Made by a program: the position numbers and the translations under genes
DNA from: JAPLXD01 sp041662765
Lineage (GTDB): Bacteria; Patescibacteriota; Minisyncoccia; Moranbacterales; UBA11712
Direction: 5' to 3'
DNA: 5,660 nucleotides
NCBI GenBank assembly: GCA_041662765.1
Contig: JBAZRT010000043.1
Span: forward strand, 1-5,660
Shown here: positions 1 through 5,270 of the stretch, piece after piece
Layout of the letters: each line of letters begins with the position of its first letter
Numbering within the stretch: position 1 is the stretch's first letter
The notes under the pieces: model-generated
Told to the model about the DNA's origin: nothing
Databases searched by the model: none
What the model saw: the letters and a program-made list of their open reading frames with translations, nothing else

Positions 1-856
1 ACAAACCGTATTCATTCAGCTTCCAGCCATATTTCATCGCGATCTTGCGCAGTTCTATGTTGTGATCCTTGTTCCCGGTGAAATATTGCATCGCCGCGCC
101 GAATGATTTTTCGGGAACAACCCTGAGATCCGCGTCGATCCCGATATCAAGTCGCACGGAGGATTTCGTTTCGCCGTTCGCAATCACTTTTTCAACGTTC
201 GGCATCGAAACAAAATATTCCATGATCTCGCGGGAATTTTTCGCGACCGCCAGAATATCAATGTCTCCAACCGTGTCCTTGCAGCGCCGGATCGAGCCGC
301 AGGTGATGATTTTTTCAGTGCTTGGAGGATCAGAAAGATTTTTTTCAATTTCCGAAACAATAGGGGAGACATAACCAAGCAAAAACCGGCCGCGATGCTC
401 GCGCGACATTTCAATCGAACGCAAAATGTTCTCTTGGGTTTTTTCACCAAAGCGGGGGAGAGCACGCACTTTCCCCTCTTTCGCTGCTTTTTCAAGGTCT
501 TTGATGTTCTTTATTTTGAGGTTTTCCCAGAGCGCCATCAGCATCTTCGGACCGACGCCCTCCACGGCCGAGAAGCTCTCAAGATCGAGGGGAGCTTCTT
601 TCTTCAATTTTTCAAAAACTTTGATCTTCCCTGTCTTCACATATTCCTCAATGTGCTCCGCAAGACCCGGCCCTATTCCCTCAATTTTCATCAGCGCTTT
701 TGTGCCGCCCTTTGCATAAATATCCTCGAGATCATCCTCCATCGACTCAATGAGCCGCGCCGCACGTTCATAAGCCCGCGGCCGGAACTTGTCGTCCTTC
801 ATTGTGTAATATTGGGCCATCTCTCCAAAAATTTTCGCGATCTTGAGATTAAGCAT
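1..856 (-). CDS. polX: DNA polymerase X family (PolX), N-terminal part, cut by left edge
   Basis: Bacterial PolX is a small gap-filling polymerase, usually fused to a C-terminal PHP exonuclease domain, acting in base-excision and other DNA repair. 285 codons are visible, uninterrupted. Residues 1-75 form the N-terminal helical domain with a helix-hairpin-helix (I58-EGIGPG-L65); a second one follows (V98-EGVGPK-M105). The palm carries the nucleotidyltransferase signature G187-S-I-R-R191 and catalytic G197-D198-I-D200; the third metal-binding Asp is D243 in DADLRVV. Y258-F-T-G-N262 matches the thumb motif. The family is normally about 570 residues, so the rest of the thumb and any PHP domain lie beyond the left edge. 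Start: an ATG at 862 is also in frame, but GGAAG at 864-868 stands 7 nt before the ATG at 856 and would almost touch the other. The gene is separated from the small operon upstream by a terminator, so it probably has its own promoter. Identification is very secure; presence of the PHP domain is inferred. Confidence 0.95.
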   Translation of the reverse strand, partial: MLNLKIAKIFGEMAQYYTMKDDKFRPRAYERAARLIESMEDDLEDIYAKGGTKALMKIEGIGPGLAEHIEEYVKTGKIKVFEKLKKEAPLDLESFSAVEGVGPKMLMALWENLKIKNIKDLEKAAKEGKVRALPRFGEKTQENILRSIEMSREHRGRFLLGYVSPIVSEIEKNLSDPPSTEKIITCGSIRRCKDTVGDIDILAVAKNSREIMEYFVSMPNVEKVIANGETKSSVRLDIGIDADLRVVPEKSFGAAMQYFTGNKDHNIELRKIAMKYGWKLNEYGL

Positions 857-887
857 AAGCATTCTTCCAAAGCTTGACCTTGAGGAA

Positions 888-912
888 TTCCGCCTCACTC
901 AAAGAGGCGGAA
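888..912 (-). promoter_or_regulatory. hairpin in the polX leader
   Basis: Perfect 9-bp inverted repeat (TTCCGCCTC at 888-896, GAGGCGGAA at 904-912) with a 7-nt loop. On the polX strand it ends 31 nt before the preferred start codon. Neither side is followed by a T-run, so it is not an intrinsic terminator. It could be a leader RNA structure or a dispersed palindromic element; the sequence alone does not decide. Confidence 0.5.
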
Positions 913-978
913 GGGAAAAGCCGAGCTTTAGGAAAAATCGTGAATTAATCTAAATGTTTCAACAATTTGCACACTCCA

Positions 979-1007
979 ATTTTACCATTATTTTTGAAAC
1001 TTGTCCG
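979..1007 (-). promoter_or_regulatory. weak candidate promoter for polX
   Basis: On the - strand CGGACA (1007-1002) is followed after 17 nt by TAAAAT (984-979). This is four and five matches to the sigma70 hexamers. It lies between the upstream terminator and polX, where a promoter is needed, and would give a leader of about 115 nt containing the 888-912 hairpin. The region is AT-rich, so a chance match is quite possible. Confidence 0.25.
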
Positions 1008-1020
1008 CCGAAGAGACGGG

Positions 1021-1054
1021 AAATAAAAAAGGCCGGTCCCGTTCGAGACCGACC
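1021..1054 (-). terminator. intrinsic (Rho-independent) terminator of the small operon
   Basis: On the - strand GGTCGGTC (1054-1047) pairs with GACCGGCC (1038-1031) over an 8-nt loop. All eight pairs form in RNA, one as a G-U wobble. The stem is followed immediately by six T, then ATTT. The same position is a C-A mismatch if read on the + strand, so the element is directed to the - strand. It lies 38 nt after the stop of the 1093-1398 gene and separates that operon from polX. Confidence 0.88.
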
Positions 1055-1092
1055 TAGCAAAATTTTGTTCTTTCGGAAGTACGCTTGACCCC

Positions 1093-1398
1093 CTAAGCAT
1101 TGATCTTCACGATCAAATAATATTCCTTCGGCGTCAGAAAACGCAAACATCCGATGGAAAAACCAAGGATCATGATGGCAGGGCATCCAAACGCAACCGC
1201 AACCACGATTACAATTGCGACAGTCAAAGCAGTCGCGCTGAAGACGCCATAATACCACGCACCGAATACGGCCAGGGCAATAATGATATCGATGCCCAGC
1301 CATAGCCTGAGACCTCGAGCCGCCTCCTCAGCATATGTTATCGCCTCGGTCTTATTCGTCGGAAACGGCGCACTTGAGCCAAACAATCTTTTCCACAT
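1093..1398 (-). CDS. small protein with two predicted membrane segments, unknown function
   Basis: 101 residues. I do not recognise a family. The N-terminal 30 residues are polar, with a basic start (MWKRLF) and an acidic, probably helical stretch (KTEAITYAEEAARG). Two hydrophobic segments follow: about 33-53 (LWLGIDIIIALAVFGAWYYG) and about 57-84, rich in V/A/I with two cysteines (C72, C84). The tail (RFLTPKEYYLIVKINA) is short. A helical-hairpin inner-membrane protein is the likely form. The start is well supported: GGAGAGGG (1406-1413) lies 7 nt before the ATG. It is the second gene of an operon with the Cys-rich protein at 1423-1599; only 24 nt separate them and both use one reading frame. 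A terminator follows. Another open frame at 959-1303 on the same strand overlaps it but is Cys/Arg-rich, has no comparable ribosome site and runs through the terminator, so I prefer this one. Confidence 0.8.
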   Translation of the reverse strand: MWKRLFGSSAPFPTNKTEAITYAEEAARGLRLWLGIDIIIALAVFGAWYYGVFSATALTVAIVIVVAVAFGCPAIMILGFSIGCLRFLTPKEYYLIVKINA

Positions 1399-1405
1399 CT
1401 TTTTT

Positions 1406-1413
1406 CCCTCTCC
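1406..1413 (-). promoter_or_regulatory. Shine-Dalgarno site of the membrane protein gene
   Basis: GGAGAGGG, 7 nt before the ATG at 1398, inside the 24-nt gap after the upstream stop. It argues for independent initiation rather than only readthrough from the upstream gene. Confidence 0.8.
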
Positions 1414-1422
1414 ATTGATTTG

Positions 1423-1599
1423 TCAGATGCACCCGCAATTGCCCGTTGTTTCCTGCTTGAAATCGATTTCCGCCTGGCACAGAATTTTTCCCAGCCGGCA
1501 TTGATTGCAGGATCGAAATGATTTATCCGGATATCCTTCGGGATCCCAATTGCATCCCCGCTTTTCTCCGCATTCCTTGCAGAAAAATATTATGCCCAA
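1423..1599 (-). CDS. 58-residue Cys-rich, zinc-ribbon-like protein (TTG start)
   Basis: A short gene easily missed because it starts with TTG. Evidence for it is strong: GAGGAGG (1607-1613) stands 7 nt before the TTG, and a near-consensus promoter lies about 85-115 nt upstream. The product has eight cysteines in 58 residues: C7-x2-C10, C16, C31-x2-C34, C41, and C54-x-C56 at the end. Two CxxC knuckles 20 residues apart are the layout of a zinc ribbon; the other four cysteines could bind a second metal or form disulfides. The segment between (GCNWDPEGYPDKSF) is polar and aromatic. There is no signal peptide or membrane segment, although residues 2-6 (GIIFF) are hydrophobic. It is the first gene of an operon with the two-helix membrane protein, so it may act at the membrane. 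No family recognised; the metal-binding role is inferred from cysteine spacing only. Confidence 0.75.
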   Translation of the reverse strand: MGIIFFCKECGEKRGCNWDPEGYPDKSFRSCNQCRLGKILCQAEIDFKQETTGNCGCI

Positions 1600-1606
1600 T
1601 TTTCAG

Positions 1607-1613
1607 CCTCCTC
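1607..1613 (-). promoter_or_regulatory. Shine-Dalgarno site that fixes the TTG start
   Basis: GAGGAGG, 7 nt before the TTG at 1599. This near-perfect match to the 16S rRNA 3' end is the main reason for calling the non-ATG start, as no in-frame ATG exists upstream of the first CxxC. Confidence 0.8.
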
Positions 1614-1689
1614 TTTTTTGCGCCTGCATCGAAGATGAGGCTTGCTTATGGGTTATTTGGATGTTAACGTACGAAATTACTAACTGTAT

Positions 1690-1718
1690 ATTATAGCGCC
1701 AAATCGCCCGATTGTCAA
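1690..1718 (-). promoter_or_regulatory. consensus sigma70-type promoter of the small operon
   Basis: On the - strand TTGACA (1718-1713), a 17-nt spacer and TATAAT (1695-1690): both hexamers perfect and the spacing optimal. Transcription should begin near 1683, giving a leader of about 80 nt before the TTG start at 1599. It lies just after the stop of the ATPase gene on the same strand, where I see no terminator, so read-through from the ATPase may add to expression. Confidence 0.85.
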
Positions 1719-1737
1719 ACACGATTCAGCGCCAAAT
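1695..1737. repeat. 10-bp direct repeat flanking the -35 box
   Basis: AGCGCCAAAT occurs at 1695-1704 and again at 1728-1737 (ATTTGGCGCT on the promoter strand). The copies are 33 bp apart centre to centre, close to three helical turns. One lies in the spacer and touches the -10 box; the other is just upstream of the -35. This placement suits a repressor or activator site, but no regulator family is recognised. Confidence 0.5.
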
Positions 1738-1746
1738 TCTTGCCGG

Positions 1747-4542
1747 CTATTTCTCCTCCGCCTTTCGCGCTTCCTCAAAGAGAAAGACCATAAGCGTTGC
1801 ACCGGCAACGACCAGCCAATCCCATCCGTCAATCGGCGCCATGTGCAGATATCTCTGGAAAAAGGGGATATGCAAAAATGAAAGAAGCATCCCAACCGAA
1901 ATGACGATCGCTCCGATGACATATTTGTTTTTGAAAAATCCGATCGCGAACACGGAAAGCTTTTCGCTGCGCGCTTGCAAAAGATTGGCCATCTGCGTCA
2001 TCGAGAGAACTGCGTATGTCGCCGCCGTTGATTTCATATAGAGAGCCGAGCTGAAATCGATTGATTGCCCGAAATGCCAGCCTCCTCGCGTCATTGACCA
2101 GAGAAAAGCGACGACGGCGCCGGTCGCCATGATCGACCCGACATAGACCAGCCGCCAAAATCCAAACGCGCCGATGAGCCTTTCCTTTTCACTGTACGGT
2201 TTCCGTTCCATTGCTCCCGGTTCGGCCGGTTCAAGCCCAAGCGCGAGTGATGGAAAGACATCAGTTCCCAGATCAATCGCCAAAATTTGAACAGCGATGA
2301 TCGGTGCGGGAATCGCCAGAAGCATCCCAAAAATGACCGTCAAAAATTCGCTGGCGTTCGAAGAAAAAACATAATAGACGAACTTGCGGATATTTTGATA
2401 GACCGTCCGCCCTTCTTTGATCCCGGCAACGATCGAGGCAAAGTTGTCATCCAGCAGGATCATATCCGAGGCTTCTTTCGAAACATCCGTGCCGATGATC
2501 CCCATGGCGATTCCAATGTCCGCCCGCTTCAGTGCCGGCGCGTCATTCACCCCGTCGCCCGTCATCGCGATCACCACGCCTGATTTTTTCAAAATATCCG
2601 CAATCCGCAATTTTTGCTCGGGAGTGATCCTCGCAAAAACAGACGCGCCATTTTTTATTCTTTGCAATATCTCTTGATCTTTCATCAAACCCAGATCTTT
2701 TCCATTTATAACAAAACTATTTTTGACATTTTTATTTTGGGATTGATTTGAAATTTTATTGGATATTTGGTATTGGGAATTGGAATTTAGCAAACCGACT
2801 TGTTTCGCTATTGCCGCTGCAGTTATCTCATAGTCTCCCGTGATCATGATCACTTTGATGCCCGACTCGCGGCACTCTTTGATCGCTTCGGCCACGTCAC
2901 GCCGCGGCGGGTCGATCATTGCCATCATGCCAACCCAGATCAAATCTTTTTCGGCCTCGTCAATTGAAATATTTTTGGGACTTGGCCCGTTAGAAATTTG
3001 ATTTCTAATGGGCCGATAGGCGAAAGCCAAAACCCGAAGCGCCTCTCCCGACATCTGGTCATATATTTTTTTGATCTTGTTTTTTTCCGCGTCGGAAAAG
3101 GGGACTATCCCCTCTTGGGTCAATTTTTTGGGGGAGAGACCAAGCAAAACATCCGGTGATCCTTTTACGTAAGAAAAAACCTCGTTTTCTTTTTTATTTT
3201 CAAAAACAACACTCATGCGCATTCGCTCCGATTCGAAAGGATTTTCATCGATCTTTCTCTCCCCTCTTTCAAAAAACTTTTCGTCGGGGTCATATTTTCG
3301 CGATGCCACAACCAAAGCTCCCTCTGTCGGATCGCCTGCTATTTCATAATTATTTTCTTCCTTAACCAAGGCCGAATCGTTGCAAAGCGCGGCTATTTTC
3401 ATGAGCAATCCAAGATTTTTGACATTTTTCGGATCAGCTTTTTGCTCGCCTATCGAAAAGTCCCCAATCGGCGCATATCCTTCCCCGCTAACGGCGATTT
3501 CTTTTTCGTCCAGGACAATTTTTGTCACCATCAGCTCGTTTTTGGTGATCGTGCCGGTTTTGTCCGTGCAAATGATGTTCACCGATCCCAAGGTTTCAAC
3601 CGCGATCAGTTTTTTTGCAAGAACATTCACTTTGAGGAGTCGCCGCATTCCAAAAGAAAGCGCGACCGAAAGAGCCGCCGGCAAACCTTCAGGAACAACT
3701 GCGACGGCCACCGCGAGAGCGAAAAGGAAATTCTGGTATATCGACATTTCATAGAAACTTCCGGCAATCATCACGGCTATCGCGATCGCCACCGCGAGAA
3801 TTGTTACATCCCTTCCAAGCGTGAGTATTTTTTTCTGGAGCGGCGTGAGCTCATCTTTGACCTCCGTCGCAAGATTCGCTATTTTCCCGAGTTCCGTATT
3901 CAAGCCCGTTCCTGTCACAATGAACTTTGCCTCCCCTCTCCTCACCTGTTCTCCCGAAAAAACCATATTGTCGATGTCGGCGACAGCCAGATTGTTTTCG
4001 GAAACTATTTTCGCTCCTTTTTTTTCCGGCTTTGACTCCCCGGTGAAAACGAAGCTGTTCGTATGAAGATTGAAGCTTTCCAGAATATATCCGTCCGCCG
4101 GCACATTGTCTCCGCTCGAAACAAAGATCAAATCACCCGGCACAATTTCGGACGAGTCTATTTCAATTTTCTTTCCGCCGCGGAAAACAAAGGCCTTGTC
4201 CGAAGTGAGTTTTTGAATATGGTCCAATATCCGCTCCGCTTTCCATTCCTGAAAAAATCCAATGAGCGCATTGATCAGAACGATAACAAGAATAATCGCC
4301 ACATCCCGCATTTCGCCGAAAAAAAGAGCCAGTCCTGCCGCCACAAGCAAAATCCAAACCAGCGCGTCGTTGAATTGATGGCCGACGAGTTTCACCCATC
4401 GCCAATTTTGTTTCTTTTCAATTTTATTCGGCCCGTACTCTCTGAGTCTCTTTTTCGCCTCCTCGCTCGAAAGCCCGCTTTCGGACGCCGAAAACTTTTT
4501 CAAAACCTCTGCGGGAGACAAATTGTATATTTGCTTAGGCAT
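1747..4542 (-). CDS. P2-type cation-transporting ATPase (Ca2+-ATPase-like)
   Basis: 931 residues, complete. It should pump a cation across the cytoplasmic membrane with ATP through a phospho-aspartate intermediate. Order: N-terminal cation-ATPase domain (5-75), M1-M2 (60-97), actuator domain with T167-GES-170, M3-M4 (245-298) with P284-EGLP-288, phosphorylation site D327-KTGT-331, nucleotide domain (DPTEGAL 404-410, K460-GSPD), DPPR 544-547, TGD 568-570, hinge GDGVND 662-667, then M5-M10 (722-923). Ion-site candidates: E285, N729 and E732 (M5), D757 and D761 (M6, DLGTD), Q850 (M8). The mixture recalls both Ca2+- and Na+/K+-type pumps, so the ion is uncertain. Two variable loops look inserted: residues 510-520 are encoded by a palindrome, and 586-609 (NSQYQISNKISNQSQNKN) is Asn/Gln/Ser-rich. 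The start at M1 fits the family, but the leader has no clear Shine-Dalgarno site: a REP hairpin lies 4 nt upstream and the transposase stop is 20 nt away. Confidence 0.95.
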   Translation of the reverse strand: MPKQIYNLSPAEVLKKFSASESGLSSEEAKKRLREYGPNKIEKKQNWRWVKLVGHQFNDALVWILLVAAGLALFFGEMRDVAIILVIVLINALIGFFQEWKAERILDHIQKLTSDKAFVFRGGKKIEIDSSEIVPGDLIFVSSGDNVPADGYILESFNLHTNSFVFTGESKPEKKGAKIVSENNLAVADIDNMVFSGEQVRRGEAKFIVTGTGLNTELGKIANLATEVKDELTPLQKKILTLGRDVTILAVAIAIAVMIAGSFYEMSIYQNFLFALAVAVAVVPEGLPAALSVALSFGMRRLLKVNVLAKKLIAVETLGSVNIICTDKTGTITKNELMVTKIVLDEKEIAVSGEGYAPIGDFSIGEQKADPKNVKNLGLLMKIAALCNDSALVKEENNYEIAGDPTEGALVVASRKYDPDEKFFERGERKIDENPFESERMRMSVVFENKKENEVFSYVKGSPDVLLGLSPKKLTQEGIVPFSDAEKNKIKKIYDQMSGEALRVLAFAYRPIRNQISNGPSPKNISIDEAEKDLIWVGMMAMIDPPRRDVAEAIKECRESGIKVIMITGDYEITAAAIAKQVGLLNSNSQYQISNKISNQSQNKNVKNSFVINGKDLGLMKDQEILQRIKNGASVFARITPEQKLRIADILKKSGVVIAMTGDGVNDAPALKRADIGIAMGIIGTDVSKEASDMILLDDNFASIVAGIKEGRTVYQNIRKFVYYVFSSNASEFLTVIFGMLLAIPAPIIAVQILAIDLGTDVFPSLALGLEPAEPGAMERKPYSEKERLIGAFGFWRLVYVGSIMATGAVVAFLWSMTRGGWHFGQSIDFSSALYMKSTAATYAVLSMTQMANLLQARSEKLSVFAIGFFKNKYVIGAIVISVGMLLSFLHIPFFQRYLHMAPIDGWDWLVVAGATLMVFLFEEARKAEEK
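2716..2790. repeat. low-complexity stretch in the ATPase gene, C-free on the + strand
   Basis: From 2728 to 2790 the + strand has no C in 63 nt and is built from loosely repeated ATTGG/ATTTGG units. On the coding strand it is G-free and encodes about 20 Asn/Gln/Ser-rich residues (roughly 586-609) in the loop between AIAKQVGL and VINGKDLG, longer than I would expect for the family. It looks like an in-frame insertion or expansion of simple sequence; the reading frame is intact. Confidence 0.6.
2984..3014. repeat. 31-bp palindrome inside the ATPase gene
   Basis: GGCCCGTTAGAAAT (2984-2997), a 3-nt centre TTG, then ATTTCTAATGGGCC (3001-3014). The arms match at 13 of 14 positions. It is translated in frame as residues 510-520 (RPIRNQISNGP), in a loop of variable length before the conserved DPPR motif. 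Its sequence differs from the REP hairpin around the transposase, so it is a second palindrome family or a unique one. Confidence 0.7.
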
Positions 4543-4546
4543 AACT

Positions 4547-4567
4547 TTTAGGGGTCCAACCCCTAAA
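4547..4567. repeat. REP hairpin copy 1 (transposase stop / ATPase leader)
   Basis: TTTAGGGGT (4547-4555), centre CCA, ACCCCTAAA (4559-4567): a perfect 9-bp stem. It contains the TAG stop of the transposase and ends 4 nt before the ATPase start, occupying the place of a ribosome-binding site. No T-run follows on the - strand, so it is not a standard terminator. Confidence 0.85.
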
Positions 4568-5213
4568 TTTCTAATAAATATTTTTCGTCTTCTTTCTTGT
4601 TTTTCAAATGCAGGGCATTTTCTTTTGAAAATTCTTCGTATTGTTTAAAATTGTTATTGAATTGATCGAGTATAATATTCTTGTCGCACATCTTTCCTTG
4701 TCTCTTGCCAATATAATCGAGATAGCTTGAATATTTCCACGCGTGGCTATCTTTCGAATACCCGTGAATAAAATTATTTTCGTTTATATAAGCGGATAAA
4801 TACAACAAATACGCGTTTGAATTTACATGAATTGATTTGAATCTTCCCTGAAACAAAACACCTGATCTTTCATGCTTATGATTAAAATAACCTGTATAAC
4901 CGGTACCTAGTCTTTTCATAAATTCGGAAATACCACCGTTGATTCTCTGCTTCAAGAGTAAATGAAAATGATTGGGATTCAGGCAATAAACTATAATATC
5001 AACCAGCTTTGATTTTAGGGATCCAACCCCTAAATTTTTCTTTTTGATATCATTCCAGAACAGACTAAGAACCGGATCTTCTTGATTGAAATTATTTAGG
5101 GATTTAAGAAAGCGAAGATAATCTGGATCGCCCAAAAAAACATCTCGCTTTTCAACACCGCGATTATAAACATGATAATACTGTTCGTTGATAAACTCAA
5201 CCTTTCTTCTCAT
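4563..5213 (-). CDS. REP-associated tyrosine transposase (RAYT, Y1/IS200-like)
   Basis: 216 residues. RAYTs are single-stranded-DNA nucleases related to IS200/IS605 TnpA that cut at REP hairpins through a tyrosine. Visible signatures: the N-terminal strand FINEQYYHVYNRGVEKRDVF (7-26), the metal-binding HUH motif H82-F-H84 in CLNPNHFHLLLK, the central block RLGTGYTGYFNHKHERSGVLFQGRFKS (101-127), and YLSAYINENNFIHGY (138-152). The last aligns with the YIHLNPVRAG motif of other RAYTs, making Y142 my candidate nucleophile; Y106 and Y109 are alternatives. W159-KYSSYLDYIG also fits the family. The ATG at 5213 is chosen because homology begins there; the frame stays open to 5441, but that part is antisense to the prepilin gene. 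Residues 59-69 (KNLGVGSLKSK) are encoded by a REP copy inside the gene. The C-terminal 40 residues are charged and poorly conserved. No Shine-Dalgarno site is seen before the start. Confidence 0.92.
   Translation of the reverse strand: MRRKVEFINEQYYHVYNRGVEKRDVFLGDPDYLRFLKSLNNFNQEDPVLSLFWNDIKKKNLGVGSLKSKLVDIIVYCLNPNHFHLLLKQRINGGISEFMKRLGTGYTGYFNHKHERSGVLFQGRFKSIHVNSNAYLLYLSAYINENNFIHGYSKDSHAWKYSSYLDYIGKRQGKMCDKNIILDQFNNNFKQYEEFSKENALHLKNKKEDEKYLLEI
5014..5034. repeat. REP hairpin copy 2, in frame inside the transposase gene
   Basis: TTTAGGGAT (5014-5022), centre CCA, ACCCCTAAA (5026-5034). It is identical to copy 1 except one base (A for G at 5021). On the transposase mRNA that change still pairs as G-U. 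It is translated as NLGVGSLK within residues 60-67, between the first conserved block and the HUH strand. Confidence 0.85.
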
Positions 5214-5216
5214 ATG

Positions 5217-5239
5217 TTTTAGGGGTTGGACCCCTAAAA
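5217..5239. repeat. REP hairpin copy 3, inverted, at the transposase start
   Basis: TTTTAGGGGT (5217-5226), centre TGG, ACCCCTAAAA (5230-5239): a perfect 10-bp stem. It is the reverse complement of copy 1 across stem and centre. It lies 3 nt before the transposase ATG on the - strand and would fill its leader. Confidence 0.85.
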
Positions 5240-5241
5240 GA

Positions 5242-5270
5242 ATTTTAACACAAAATCGTCCCCTTGACAG
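5242..5270 (-). promoter_or_regulatory. candidate promoter of the transposase
   Basis: On the - strand CTGTCA (5270-5265), 17 nt, TAAAAT (5247-5242): four and five matches to the sigma70 hexamers. Transcription would begin near 5235, inside REP copy 3, so the mRNA would start with most of that hairpin. The -35 box shares its bases with the divergent prepilin promoter. Moderate to low confidence. Confidence 0.35.

Larger units (their letters stand above)
4546..5239 (-). mobile_element. REP/RAYT unit: transposase gene bounded by inverted REP hairpins
   Basis: A REP-associated tyrosine transposase gene fills the space between two copies of one hairpin, 4547-4567 and 5217-5239. The copies are in opposite orientation, shown by the asymmetric centre (CCA versus TGG on the + strand). 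The right copy ends 3 nt before the transposase ATG and the left copy contains its stop codon. Such single-copy Y1 transposases with their own REP palindromes are known as REPtrons in other bacteria. Whether this unit still moves cannot be told here. Confidence 0.75.

Noticed and set aside
959..1303. 114-residue open frame on the - strand overlapping the membrane protein gene
   Set aside because: Runs through the terminator, lacks a good ribosome site, and has an implausible Cys/Arg/His composition; the overlapping frame at 1093-1398 has clear membrane segments and a strong Shine-Dalgarno site.
1423..1425. Genome-wide recoding of UGA as glycine (as in SR1/Gracilibacteria)
   Set aside because: PolX (285 codons), the ATPase (931) and the RAYT (216) contain no in-frame TGA at glycine positions; a recoded genome would be expected to show some.
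3099..3113. Short palindrome AGGGGA / TCCCCT with a 3-nt centre in the ATPase gene
   Set aside because: Only a 6-bp stem, and the encoded EGIVPFSD fits the normal family sequence, so it need not be an insertion; resemblance to the REP core is probably chance.
3442..4551. Open frames on the + strand opposite the ATPase gene (for example 3442-4035 and 4063-4551)
   Set aside because: Antisense shadows of a gene with all family motifs intact; compositions rich in Arg/Phe/His and no family resemblance.
4547..4567. REP copy 1 as an intrinsic terminator
   Set aside because: On the - strand it is followed by AGTT and the ATPase ATG; on the + strand the following bases are ATTTC-type, not a T-run.
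4547..5239. Three similar repeats as a CRISPR array
   Set aside because: Spacing is irregular (hundreds of bases), one copy is inverted, one is coding, and they flank a RAYT gene; these are REP elements.
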